Assembly (NCBI GenBank): GCA_025526915.1
Contig: JAHLKH010000029.1
Coordinates: forward strand, 1-64,000
Direction of reading: 5' to 3'
DNA length: 64,000 bases
DNA from: Entophlyctis helioformis
Lineage: Eukaryota > Chytridiomycota > Chytridiomycetes > Chytridiales > Chytriomycetaceae
The notes under the pieces are model-generated. The model searched no databases and had not been told where the DNA came from. It saw only the letters and a list, made by a program, of their open reading frames with translations. Positions 54,701 to 64,000 of the stretch are shown here, one piece after another. Positions within the stretch are counted from its first letter, which is position 1; every line of letters begins with the position of its first letter. Position numbers and translations under genes: made by a program.

Positions 54701-55443
54701 AGAAGCGTCGCCGTGCACAGGCGGCCGCGGATGCCGAGCGTGCCGCCGAAGAGGCGCGTCTTGCCGAGGAGCGCGAGGAGGCCGAGGCGCACGCGCGCAA
54801 GATGATGCTCGAGGCCAAGCGCAAGGAGGAGGCCGAGCGCCAGAGCCGGCTGGACGAGACGGCCCGCAAGCAGCGCGAGCGCGAGGCCGAGGTCGAGGAG
54901 CGTCGCCGCGCCGAGCTGGCGGCCCGCTCTGCCGGCCCTGCCCGTGGTGCTGCCGCTGGCGCGTCTGCTGCGCCTGCGCAGGCCGAGACGGCGTCGTGGC
55001 GCCGCTCTGATGCCGCGTCGCGTGGAGCGGCCCCCGTTCCCGCTGCTGCCGCCGCCGCTGCGTCTGCGTCTGGTCCTGCTGCTGCTGCTGCTGCGCCTGC
55101 ATCGAATGTCTACACGCCGCCCAGCCGCCGTGGCCCTGCGACCATGGACCCGCGCGGCGTGCCCACGCGCACGTACGGCGGCGCCGGTGCGTCTGCGGGC
55201 TCGTCTGCCGGACCTGCTCCTGCTGCGGCGCGTCCCTTTGGCGGCTCGTCCGAGCGCGGCCCTGCGACCATGGACCCGCGCGGCGTGCCCACGCGCACGT
55301 ACGGCAGCGCCGGTGCGTCTGGTGCCCGCCCGGCGTCTGCCGCGGCCCCTGCACCCGCAGACGACGACGCACGCTTTGCGTCGCGCGGGCCCGTGCGCAT
55401 CGGCGCAGGCAAGTGGCGCGAGGCCGCGCAGAAGAAGGAGTAG
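51732..55443 (+). CDS. EIF3A: Translation initiation factor eIF3 subunit a
   Basis: Largest core subunit of eIF3; bridges the 40S ribosome and other initiation factors. The start [16 protein letters not shown] is followed after a short intron by [20 protein letters not shown] and [20 protein letters not shown]. The PCI-helical region has [38 protein letters not shown] and [20 protein letters not shown]. The PCI winged helix follows ([26 protein letters not shown]-like [20 protein letters not shown]). A long uninterrupted exon (from ~53848) encodes the charged helical spectrin-like region ([20 protein letters not shown] and on to [11 protein letters not shown]). The tail is Ala/Ser/Pro-rich, with a duplicated block [16 protein letters not shown]. 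Introns are confined to the 5' half. Complete and highly conserved. Confidence 0.95.
55131..55322 (+). repeat. Duplicated block in the eIF3a tail
   Basis: A ~66-base segment encoding [17 protein letters not shown] and following residues occurs at about 55131-55197 and again at 55257-55322 with very few differences, an in-frame tandem duplication inside the coding exon. Confidence 0.85.
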
Positions 55444-55683
55444 CCGCAGCGGCTGTCTCGCGCGTGTCCCGCACGTGTCTCTCGCGTGTCTCTCGCTTCT
55501 CGCTCTCGCTTCGCATCTCTCTTGTCTGAATGAACACTGTCATTGATCCATCACTGATCCATCTTGCATGTCCATTTACTCATCCGATGCGTCACTAGTG
55601 TCTCACATCCCCAACTGTACGTGGGGATCCCCTCACAATGCCAGCAGCCACCATCATGGCCATCATCACGACCACGGCCATGA

Positions 55684-57376
55684 TCACGTCATGAAGCGCT
55701 TGTGGATAATGTCGGGGTCCTCCGAGTACTCCTCGGCCGACACCCACATCTTCTTGAACGTGCTCAGCGACGCCAGGATCGACCCGCCGATCCACGTCGA
55801 GTACTTGCGTTCCTGCGGCGCATAGATCTTGATCTTGACGTCCTTGAGCGCAATCTTTTTGATCTCGGCCAGCAGCCTGTCGCCGAAGCCTGTCGGTTGT
55901 CCACGTGTGAAAATGAGTGTGGAGTGAGGGAGTGAGGGAATGAGGGCATGGTGACCATCACCACCACGACACACACACACACACCTTTGGTCAGCGTCGT
56001 GCCGCCTGACAAGTAAATGTTGGAAAACAGGGACTTGCGCAGGTCCATGTCGACGCGGTTGATGGACTCGGTGACGACGTGGTGGATGCCGGGCGCCTCT
56101 TCGCCCACCAGATCGGGCGAGAACAGGATCTCGGGTGCCTTGAACCGCTCGGGTCCGAGCTGTTGTTGTTGGCATTGGCATTGGTATGGACGTTAGCACC
56201 ACGTCAGTGTCAGCCATGCTGGGGAATGCGTGCTGACATGGACCAGCCAGACCTTGATGGTTTTGCCGTCGGGCAGCTGGTAAATGTCAAGTCGGCCCGC
56301 GGTTTCCTTCTCCTCCTTGTGTGGGTTGAGCGCCAGGTAGCACGCCTTCTCCTTCATGATCCGCACGATATCCAGTTCGGCCGACGTGCGGAAATGGTGG
56401 CCCTGCTTGCGCAGCAGCATCTGCAGGTAGTTGGTGATGTCTCGGCCGGCAATGTCCACGCGGCGCACGGCGTTGGGGATGGCGAATCCCTCGTACACTG
56501 GGACCGTGTGCGTGACACCGTCGCCCGAGTCGAGCACAATGCCGGTGGTGCGGCCGGATGCGTACAGCGACAGGACGGCCTGGATGGACAGGAACAGTGC
56601 TGGCGCGTTGAACGTCTCAAAGAAGATCTGTGCAGCCTGGTCGCGGTTCTGCCGCGGATTAAGGGGTGCTTCTGTCAGCAGCACAGGGTGCTGGTTGGGA
56701 TGGGGTTTGTCCATGTCAGTGCATGTCGATGCCGTCGTTGCTGGCCGTGTGCACCACACCACACCACACAACGTCACACCACACCACACCACGCCACACG
56801 ACACTCTTCAGCCAGATCCAAGCCATCCATGCGAGCCGGACTAGACACACCTCTTCGGAAAGCGTCTTGAGCTCTTCAGTGTACAGATACTGCCATATCC
56901 TCTCCATGTCGGCCCAGTCTGTGACGACGCCATGCTCCATGGGGTACTTGATGCGCAGCAGGCCGCGCAGCTCCTGTGCCTTTCTGCCAATGAACGTGTC
57001 GCCCTCGACGGCACCCGCCATGACCTTGAAGTGCTTGGGTCGGCCAACACTGGCGGGGGCAAGAGGGACGCCGAGCGGCCGGTCAGTGCGCAGCGCCGGC
57101 GTTGGGCGAGTGCGAGTGCGAGTGCGAGTGTGGGACAGGATGGGACAGGAGCGGCACAGGCTCACATGGACGGAAAGAAGCTCTTGGGCAGGTCTTCGCC
57201 TGCAAAGCCTGCCTTGATGACGCCCGAGCCCTGTGTGTGCAACGGCAGATGGTGAGTGGCCATGCCGTTCGGCTGGCTGTGGGCAGCGTGCCCCGTGCGC
57301 AGCGTGAAGCGAGCAGCGAGTGTGTACATTGTCAATGACGACGGGCTGGTTGGTGAGCACGTCGTCGTAGTCCATG
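55684..57376 (-). CDS. ACTR1A: Centractin (actin-related protein Arp1)
   Basis: Actin-related protein forming the dynactin minifilament that couples cytoplasmic dynein to cargo. The ATG at 57376 opens [16 protein letters not shown]; after an intron comes [20 protein letters not shown]. Next are [60 protein letters not shown] and [20 protein letters not shown]. Then come [34 protein letters not shown] and [20 protein letters not shown]. The last blocks are [20 protein letters not shown] and a divergent C terminus [11 protein letters not shown]. The [24 protein letters not shown] start and [13 protein letters not shown] identify Arp1 rather than conventional actin. At least five introns, one with a (GAGTGC)n repeat (57108-57130). 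Length and motifs are complete. Confidence 0.92.
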
Positions 57377-57890
57377 GCCGCCTCTGGGTTGGCCTGTTGG
57401 CTGCTGTCGAGCAAAGCAAGGTCTGTCCGCCTGCTCGCGAATCTCGGCCACGCGGCGCGATGTGCTCGCGGTCGGCCGTCAGATGTGCTCGCGGCGGTGT
57501 GGCCAGACCAGACCAGAGGCAGAGGCAGAGGCAGAGGCAGAGGCAGAGGCAGCCATGCGCAGCGCACAGGGCACCGATCATGGCCCGTGTCTGGCTGCTG
57601 CCATGCGCTGCACTGCATGCCCATTCGCCCGTGCCGTGAAGGCGCCGTCCGTCTGTTGCGGGGTCTGTGGGTGGACGCGCGAGCCACGCCAAAAGGCTGA
57701 GCAGCGGCCTGTTTGCGGTTCCCGCCAAACGAGATTCGCTGGCGACGAGACCCAACTGGTACCAGCAAAGGTGCGGCGTTGTGCGGCAGATGCTGCTGGC
57801 CTGTCTCGCCCTGCTGCTCTCTCCGCACGAGCCGCAGCACAAGAGGAAGCAGCACGAGCAGCGGCAGCAGTGGCCAGAGCAGCAGTGGCC

Positions 57891-57924
<34 letters not shown>

Positions 57925-58005
57925 CTGGGCGGCGACCTGCCAGGGCATGCTCGAGGCTTTCGGCCGCTGCAATGGCTCGGCAGAGACTGGCAGCAGACGC
58001 ACACA

Positions 58006-58043
<38 letters not shown>

Positions 58044-59193
58044 ATGCATGAGACACTAACACAGCGCTCCTCCTGCCATGTATGCATCCCGCACCCCACG
58101 CCGCATCGCACGCCCCAACACACGCCGCATTGCATGCCGCATCGCATCGCACGCTCGCCCATTCTGCCCCGTCCGCTCCACGGCCCGGTCACCTCTCGCC
58201 TCGACGATTGGGGCAATCTGCGCCAACAAACCCGCCTGCCCCACTCGCCTGTCTGCCTCGCCTGTCTGCTCGCCCGCCTGCCTCGCCTGTCTGCCCGTCT
58301 CTGCCCGCCGGCCTTGCTTGCTTACTTGCTCGGTATCGCAACCACATCGCCTGTGCCACTGGATGCCCATCCAATGTGCCCGCACCGCACCGCACCGAAC
58401 CGAACCACCTGATACTGCACCGCACCACACGCGCATCTGCGGTAAGTGAGCAATCTCTGTGTGCCTGTCTCACGGCGCCACATCACTTGTTCTGCCCTGC
58501 CTTGTTCTTCCCTGCCCTGCCCTGTCCTGCCCTGCCGATCGATATCAACCCATCTCCCGTCCTTCCCCTTCCTCACTCCCCTTCCTTCCTTCCCATCCCT
58601 GCTGCAATCTGCCCGGCTTTCCCCACTCTGCTCTCATCTACGCTCTGGATGGCTGCATCGCATCTGGATGGCTGTCAAGCTGGCCTGCTTGCTGGCACAG
58701 CGTGCGCCACACAATCGCCCACAACATCATGCATACAGTGATTGCATACAGTGATTGCATACAGTGATTGCATACAGTGACTGCATTCCCACTTTGCATT
58801 CCCACTCCTCTCCTCTCCTTCTTGGCCGCCCCATCCCATCCCATCCCATCCCATCCAATCCAATCCCATCCCATCCCATCCCATCCCGTCCCGTCCTGTT
58901 CCATCGGCGATCGCACCTCTGCTGTTGGCATCAAGCCACGCGTCTGACAGACACAACAAACTGACGCCTTGCGCTCCTGCTGCTGCTGCTGTCGCCGCTG
59001 CCGTGCCCTCGTGGGATCGTTCTTGCCTTTAGCGCGCTTTGACAGAACAGGCGCTTCGCTTCCGTCACGGCCCATCCGACAGCCATCTGCAACCCACTCA
59101 GCATAGCCCTCAGCCACGCTCACACAGGAAATCCAGCCTGATTTCCCTTGCGACCGCTCATCTGCCTTTCAGCCGCCGACTTTCTCGCCCATC
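57377..59193. other. 1.8-kb gene-free, microsatellite-rich interval
   Basis: No convincing gene. It holds (GGCAGA)n at 57515-57552, (AGC)n at 57893-57923 and (CCAG)n at 58006-58043. It also has a 13-base unit (GCATACAGTGATT) about four times at 58731-58783 and (CCATC)n at 58829-58890. Long frames through it encode only Ala/Arg or Pro/Ser/Cys repeats. It must contain the promoters of centractin (minus) and PKA-R (plus). Confidence 0.7.
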
Positions 59194-60695
59194 ATGAGCG
59201 CTCCCGACCCTCACGCGGCTGTCCCTGCTGACTTTCCAGATATCCTCAAGGAGCTCAATCGTGCCATCCTGCGTGCTCAGCCAGACGACATTTACGAGTT
59301 CTGTGCAGACTATTTCAAAAAGAAGATTACCGAGAGGCAAGCAGGTATGTCTGATCTGGCCGGGTCTGGCGTAGTCTGTTCTGGCCTGGTTAGGCCTTTC
59401 AACGCTTTTTGGCTCCACGGATCTTCTTGGCCGATCCACTGCCATTATGCACCCTTGACTTACATCTGCCATGCAATTCCGCGTCTCAGCGCCTGCGCCT
59501 GCGCCTGCATCCCACGCCGCTGCTGCCGGTGCGGGACATGCACACAACACGCCGGCCTTTTACGCTGCGATCCAGGAAACATACACGATGCCTCTCAACG
59601 ACAAAGAAGATGCCGGCCACGAAGAGGACCATCACGAGCATGAGCCATTCTCTGATGACGACGATGAGGAGGAGGACGAGATGCCGCCGCCCCCTCCCCC
59701 GACGAATGCCCACAACCGCGGTCGCCGCACGTCTGTGAGCGCAGAATCCATGGCACCTACAACAGACAAGGACTATGTCAAGGTCGATATCCCCAAGTCT
59801 GCAGAGCAGCGCAAGCGCATTGAGAGCGCCATTCACGCCAACTTCCTGTTCAAGTCTCTGGATGAGGAGCAGTACGTGGACGTGGTCAATGCCATGGCCG
59901 AGAAGCGTGTGGTGCCAGGCGAGGAGGTCATCAAGCAGGGTGGCATCGGTGACTTTTTCTATGTCGTTGAGACGGGTGCGCTGGACGTGTTTGTGTCCCG
60001 AAACAACCAACCAGCAATCAAGGTCACGGACTACGGCCCCAACGGCAGCTTTGGCGAGCTCGCTCTCATGTACAACGCGCCACGAGCTGCGACCGTCATT
60101 GCTACACAGGACAGTGTGCTCTGGGCTCTGGACCGTGTCACGTTCCGACGGATCCTCATGGAGAACACATCCCGCAAGCGTCGCATGTACGAGTCCTTCC
60201 TCGAGGAGGTGCCCCTGCTTGTGTCGCTCGAGCCGTACGAGCGCCACAAGATTGCCGATGCGCTCGAATCCGTCACGTTCTCGGATGGCGACGTGATCAT
60301 TCGCCAGGGCGACGTTGGCGACAACTTTTACATTGTCGAGTCTGGCGAGGCATCGGTTACGCAGACTGACGAGAACGGAGTCGAGCACTTTATGCACAGC
60401 GTCAAGAAGGGCGACTACTTTGGAGGTGTGTTGCCTGTTTGGACAGCTCTGCATGCCACGCGATCTTGCACTGACAGGCACACATTCCATCCACAACTGC
60501 TACCAATGACACCAAACAGAGCTTGCCCTGTTGACGGATAAGCCCAGAAAAGCGACTATTACTGCAAAGGGCAGACTGAAGCTCGCAACACTCGGCAAGA
60601 AGGCTTTCGTCAGACTGCTTGGCCCTGTCGTGGACATCATCAAGCGCAACGCGGCCAACTACGAGACCGTGTATCAGAAGGTTGAGCTCGACTGA
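59194..60695 (+). CDS. cAMP-dependent protein kinase regulatory subunit, type II-like
   Basis: Inhibitory, cAMP-binding subunit of PKA. Exons 59194-59344, 59490-60425 and 60520-60695 give an exact 420-residue frame. The dimerisation/docking helix pair is [20 protein letters not shown] and [16 protein letters not shown]. An acidic linker ([20 protein letters not shown]) precedes the inhibitor site [11 protein letters not shown]. That site is RRxS and phosphorylatable, hence type II-like and fungal Bcy1-like. Two cyclic-nucleotide domains follow, with phosphate-binding cassettes [18 protein letters not shown] and [16 protein letters not shown] (the second completed across intron 2). Each contains the Glu and Arg that bind cAMP. 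The end is [20 protein letters not shown]. The last 23 codons and the 3' UTR are duplicated at 62114. Confidence 0.95.
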
Positions 60696-61063
60696 GGCGT
60701 GCCTGGCGTTGCGTGTTCCCTTTCTTCCCCTCCTTAGACTCGCAGGCCGCGCACTTCCTCACCAATGCCTCCCTGTCGCCTAATCGCCGATCCATCGACC
60801 GTCACTGTCCCAGGCGCAACTTGCGCCATCCATTGATCCACCAATTCATCCATCTATCCCACTCTGTTGCGTATCGCCCGACCTGCTCCCCGCCCCTTGT
60901 TGTTTTTCTTTCTTCTCCCTCTCACGCACCTGCCAGATCCCCAACCATTTTCCACCTGCTTCACACTCTTTGTCCTTCTGGATTCCACCACCCAATGAAC
61001 GGGGCCATAGCCTTGCTTCGATTCTGTTTTACAGGTGTCAAGCGCATCGAGAATGGTTCCAAG
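60627..61063 (+). repeat. Segmental duplication, copy 1 (PKA-R tail and 3' flank)
   Basis: From GTCGTGGACATCATCAAG inside the last PKA-R exon through the stop and 3' flank to GGTTCCAAG. It is nearly identical to 62114-62458 at an offset of 1487 bases up to 60883, then 1395 after about 60976. Copy 2 therefore lacks some 92 bases (about 60884-60976) that are present here. Confidence 0.93.
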
Positions 61064-61116
61064 CAAATGAGATGCGTTTCATTGGTGCAAACGTATTGCC
61101 TGGTGGCGTGGCATGT

Positions 61117-61803
61117 TCACATCATACCTCTGCCTGCGTTGGCATTCGCCTCGAGCTGGCTGACCCAAGCAGCGCACAGGATCATGACGAGCGACACGTC
61201 CACGTTGGGGGCAATGGTCACGACCAGCTCGGGGCAGACGTACTTAATGACCGGCGTGTGTCTGAAATCTCCTGTTAGTCTGCGCAGATGGGCAACAAGT
61301 ACCGATCCCTCTTCGCCGGGCTTGCCCAGGAATATGCCGCCCTGTGAATGGATCGACTTGACCGACATGGTCGTGTCTGTCGTCTGCGAGACACTGCCCT
61401 TGCTCGGCAGATCGGTCGATTGGAGCGGAAGCACAGCCTTGAGATTGATACCGCTTGCGCGGAACTTGACCTCGACGCTGCTGCTCTTGCCCTTGGCGAC
61501 ATCAACCAGCTTGTAGGCCGAGCTGAACAGTCCTGGTCGCTCAAGCCGCAGCAGCTTGACTCCGTCCATGTCGACCAGGGTTTTCGACAGCTTGCGTGCA
61601 CCTGGCTCGTAGATGGAGAACCACTCCTGGCCGGTGGCGTCAAAGATGGAGTACGTCGTCTCTGGCGTGGACGTCGACGATGGCGATACGAGCATCCGCA
61701 GCGTCGTGGTGGTCGGGAAGACGAAGCGCTGCTCAGTGAGGAGGAGCGAGTGCGGCGGCGCGGCAATGTTGGCTGGTGCAAAGTCGAACTTGGTCAGTGT
61801 CAT
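61117..61803 (-). CDS. LURP-one-related (LOR) protein, copy 1
   Basis: Single exon, 228 residues. LOR proteins share the tubby C-terminal/phospholipid-scramblase-like 12-strand barrel; the plant founder acts in defence, and fungal roles are unknown. It starts MTLTKFDFAPANIAAPPHSL. It shows the beta-rich pattern YSIFDATGQEWFSIYEPGAR, DMDGVKLLRLERPGLFSSAY, SVEVKFRASGINLKAVL and GIFLGKPGEEGSVLVAHL. The C-terminal hydrophobic helix with the family's VDVSL signature is VTIAPNVDVSLVMILCAAW. No signal peptide. It is convergent to PKA-R and tandem with a second copy at 62506, both on the minus strand. The two proteins are alike over their whole length, with the most differences near the middle and at the C-terminal tail. 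Confidence 0.75.
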   Translation of the reverse strand: MTLTKFDFAPANIAAPPHSLLLTEQRFVFPTTTTLRMLVSPSSTSTPETTYSIFDATGQEWFSIYEPGARKLSKTLVDMDGVKLLRLERPGLFSSAYKLVDVAKGKSSSVEVKFRASGINLKAVLPLQSTDLPSKGSVSQTTDTTMSVKSIHSQGGIFLGKPGEEGSVLVAHLRRLTGDFRHTPVIKYVCPELVVTIAPNVDVSLVMILCAAWVSQLEANANAGRGMM

Positions 61804-62113
61804 GGCGGATATGGGGTCGTTGGATGGAGTGTCTGTCGGGATGCGGCATGGCTTTTATACATTGCAAGCCAAGCACTTGAAGGCCAAGCACGCTGGCAAG
61901 CACGCGCAGCACGAGCCGTTTCCGTCCCTTCTGGTTGGCTGGCTTTGGACGTCAAGCAGAAGCTCCGCCATCAACAGATCGGCGTATTAGGCTCAGCAGT
62001 CGGAGCTGCCCGGATTCATGCAACTGACCCCGACCAGGTCGGCATGGGCGGTACAAGCAGCCCCTTTGGCCAATGTTCCGCACGGGCAGAAGTGGCACCG
62101 TTCGCCCTTGCAC
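61804..62113. other. Spacer between LOR copy 1 and the duplicated PKA-R tail
   Basis: No gene is seen. It should contain the promoter of LOR copy 1. It does not clearly match the region upstream of LOR copy 2, so the duplication boundary lies close to the LOR start codon. Confidence 0.5.
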
Positions 62114-62182
62114 GTCGTGGACATCATCAAGCGCAACGCGACCAACTACGAGACCGTGTATCAGAAGGTTGAGCTCGACTGA
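62114..62182 (+). pseudogene. Orphan copy of the PKA-R C-terminal coding end
   Basis: It encodes the last 22-23 codons of the PKA regulatory subunit including the stop ([20 protein letters not shown], one Ala-to-Thr change), with no upstream PKA-R exon. It was carried along by the tandem segmental duplication and is not expected to be translated. Confidence 0.9.
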
Positions 62183-62458
62183 GGCGTGCCTGGCGTTGCG
62201 TGTTCCCTTTCTTCCCCTCCTTAGACTCGCAGGCCGCGCACTTCCTCACCAATGCCTCCCTGTCGCCTAATCGCCGATCCATCGACCGTCACTGTCCCAG
62301 GCGCAACTTGCGCCATCCATTGATCCACCAATCCATCCATCTATCCCACTCTGTTGCGTATCGCCCGACCGTCTGGATTCCACCACCCAATGAACGGGGC
62401 CATAGCCTTGCTTCGATTCTGTTTTACAGGTGTCAAGCGCATCGAGAATGGTTCCAAG
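62114..62458 (+). repeat. Segmental duplication, copy 2
   Basis: Copy of 60627-61063 lacking about 92 pyrimidine-rich bases; the junction falls at CGCCCGACC|GTCTGG. It is followed, as in copy 1, by a minus-strand LOR gene. Confidence 0.93.
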
Positions 62459-62505
62459 GATGTGATGGGGAGTTTACTGCGCGCAGCAACAGATCCAACG
62501 CCAGA

Positions 62506-63180
62506 TCAGCGAGGAGCAGGTCGCAACTCCATCTCAGTGACCCAGGCAGCACACAGGATCATGGCGAGCGACACGTCCACGTTGGGGGCAATGGTCACGA
62601 CCAGCTCGGGGCACACTTGGGTAATGAACATCTTGCCACGAACAAATCCTGTCGGTCTGAGCAGATGGGCAACAAGTACCGATCCCTCCTCGCCTGGCTT
62701 GCCCAGGAACACTCCGCCCTGTGACCCAATCGACTTGACGTACATGGTCGTGTCCCTCGTCTTCGAGACACCTCCCTCACTCGGCTGGTTGACGGATTGG
62801 AGTGGAAGCACGGCCTTGAGACTGACGCCCGACGAACTGAACTTGACGTCGATGTTGCTGCTCGTGCCCCTCAAGCTATCAATCAGCTTGTACGTTGAGC
62901 TCAGAACACCAGGCCGTTCGAGCCGCAGCACCCCCAGCCCGTCGATGTCGACCAGGGTTTTCGCCAGCTTGCGTGCACCAGGCTCGTAGATGGAGAACCA
63001 CTGCAGGCCGGTAGAATCGACGATGCTGTACGTCGTCTCTGGCGTGGACGTCGACGATGGCGATGCGAGCATCCGCAGCGTCGTGGCGGTCGGGAAGACG
63101 AACCGCTGCTCAGTGAGGATGAGCGGCTGCGGCGGCGCGGCCACATTGGCAACAGCAAGGTCGACCTTGGTCAGAGTCAT
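62506..63180 (-). CDS. LURP-one-related (LOR) protein, copy 2
   Basis: Single exon, 224 residues from the ATG at 63180 (MTLTKVDLAVANVAAPPQPL). Paralogue of the gene at 61117-61803: identical in LTEQRFVFP, TLRML, SPSSTSTPETTYSI, WFSIYEPGARKL, QGG, FLGKPGEEGSVLVAHL and CPELVVTIAPNVDVSL. It differs in the middle loops (VNQPSEGGVSKTRDTTMYV) and the tail (TEMELRPAPR). Both frames are fully open and differences fall in loops, so both copies look functional rather than one decaying. The fold and possible lipid-binding role are as for copy 1; the cellular role is unknown. It lies 100 bases from the ureF 3' end on the same strand. Confidence 0.75.
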   Translation of the reverse strand: MTLTKVDLAVANVAAPPQPLILTEQRFVFPTATTLRMLASPSSTSTPETTYSIVDSTGLQWFSIYEPGARKLAKTLVDIDGLGVLRLERPGVLSSTYKLIDSLRGTSSNIDVKFSSSGVSLKAVLPLQSVNQPSEGGVSKTRDTTMYVKSIGSQGGVFLGKPGEEGSVLVAHLLRPTGFVRGKMFITQVCPELVVTIAPNVDVSLAMILCAAWVTEMELRPAPR

Positions 63181-63279
63181 GGTGGATATCGGATCTTGGA
63201 GAAAGCATGTGTGCACCAGACTTCAGCAGACAACTGTTTTTCCACTTCCGCTGGCCATCGCGACACGGATCCATTTCAT

Positions 63280-64000
63280 TCAGCTATTGAACACACGCGA
63301 GTACAAGCGATCGTGGCAACCTTGGAGGACATCCACGAGCGGCGACGTCTGCACGCCCATGGCCTTGACGTCCACCAGTTTTCCACAGACGAGCGACGAT
63401 GTGAGCCGTGGCCGTTGATCAAAGGTCTGTCCTGGCTCTGGCTCTGGTTCGGGACTCGCGTATGGGGCTCGTGCGCTCGGCGATGCGAGAAGGCCTTCTG
63501 TTCTGGTCTTGAGGCGGTAGAGGAGCGTCTGCCCCAAGTAGGGCCCGATGAGGTTCATGCGCACTGCCGACGACACGATGGCCCGTGCATGCAGGTAGAG
63601 GATGAGCGACTGAGCGCGATCTGTCCATGGGTGGCGGGTTAGAGTGCCTTGCAGGCTGTGCAGCCGATCCAAGAGACGGGGCGTGCTTTACCAAGAGAGA
63701 TGCCAAGGCTGTGGCATGCGACTGCATAGCAGATGGGCAGATGTCCTGGTGTGGCACCTTTGCGGATGCGCATCTTGAGACTCTCTGCAACGACGAGCGA
63801 CGCTGCTGTGGAGTCGTGTGCGCTGCGATCGTGGGCGGCAGCCTCTGCGGCAGCATCGGCAAACGATCGGCCCACCAGGGTCAGGTAGGCAATGCCCTGC
63901 GCCGTCGATGCCCGCCGCGCCACGTGGTTGGTGCCTGCGAATGCGTCGTAGCGCTTGTCAATAGCCACGAGCGAATCCACCACAGCCTCGACCGAGCGGC
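63280..64000 (-). CDS. ureF: Urease accessory protein UreF, 5' end beyond the window
   Basis: UreF works with UreD and UreG to deliver nickel and CO2 to apo-urease. Two exons are visible. The right one has LVAIDKRYDAFAGTNHVARR, ASTAQGIAYLTLVGRSFAD and GHLPICYAVACHSLGISLG, continuing to the window edge. A GTAAAG donor near 63685 and a CAG acceptor near 63625 join it to DRAQSLILYLHARAIVSSAV, RMNLIGPYLGQTLLYRLKT and the C-terminal SPLVDVLQGCHDRLYSRVFN. These are family signatures: NHVARR, HLPI, LHARxxxSAAVRxN-IGP and the terminal SRVFNS. There is a Pro/Glu/Ala linker before the tail. It lies about 12 kb from the urease structural gene on the same strand, a loose physical link between enzyme and maturation factor. 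Confidence 0.9.

Noticed and set aside
57462..58412. 316-codon plus-strand frame in the repeat-rich gap
   Set aside because: It is made of Ala/Arg and Pro/Ser repeats produced by microsatellites, with no start context, splice partners or domains.

Overview
The window is eukaryotic nuclear DNA: G+C-rich, gene-dense, with short spliceosomal introns (many 60-120 nt, GTRNG donors, CTRAC branch sites shortly before the acceptor). The gene set (axonemal dynein intermediate chain, centractin, PKA regulatory subunit, single-chain urease with UreF, APC5, eIF3a) indicates a flagellate opisthokont. The best fit is a zoosporic, chytrid-like fungus, because motile-cilium genes occur beside a fungal/plant-type urease, secreted or anchored GH26/GH30 glycosidases and LURP-one-related proteins. 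The species assignment is inference. About 29 loci are recognised, almost all interrupted by introns.

Layout. 0-5.6 kb, minus strand: the 5' part of an unknown gene, a membrane-anchored GH30 glycosidase, and an unknown multi-pass membrane protein. 5.7-10.5 kb, plus: three tandem GH26-like secreted, probably GPI-anchored glycosidases, all with broken reading frames in this sequence. 10.7-16.3 kb: a USP15/Ubp12-type deubiquitinase, divergent from an intronless DJ-1/PfpI gene. 17.1-31.3 kb: DNAI2, an F-BAR/SH3 protein, a TSNAXIP1-like protein, complex I NDUFS8, a large coiled-coil protein and a bZIP-like protein. 31.7-40.6 kb, five-gene plus-strand run with its last four genes tightly packed: exosome Rrp43/EXOSC8, HID1, an ASX-like DEUBAD protein with a C-terminal RAMA-like domain, and a BAP1/UCH37-type deubiquitinase (bZIP precedes EXOSC8). 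41-48.3 kb: an SR splicing factor, APC5 and an ankyrin-repeat protein. 48.5-55.4 kb: urease divergent from eIF3a. 55.7-64 kb: centractin, a microsatellite-rich gap, PKA-R, a tandem duplication carrying the PKA-R tail plus a LURP-one-related gene, and UreF running off the right edge.

The most interesting biology is the side-by-side ASX-like (DEUBAD + RAMA-like) and UCH (BAP1/UCH37-type) genes. In animals these families are activator and catalytic subunit of the histone H2A deubiquitinase PR-DUB; a DNA-modification-reader-like domain on the activator would tie deubiquitination to modified DNA. Also notable are two far-apart genes with homologous promoters, phased regulatory repeats in two bidirectional promoters, two GC-AG introns in neighbouring genes, and a recurrent pattern in which restoring one C or G to a short run repairs reading frames, which looks like a consensus-sequence problem.
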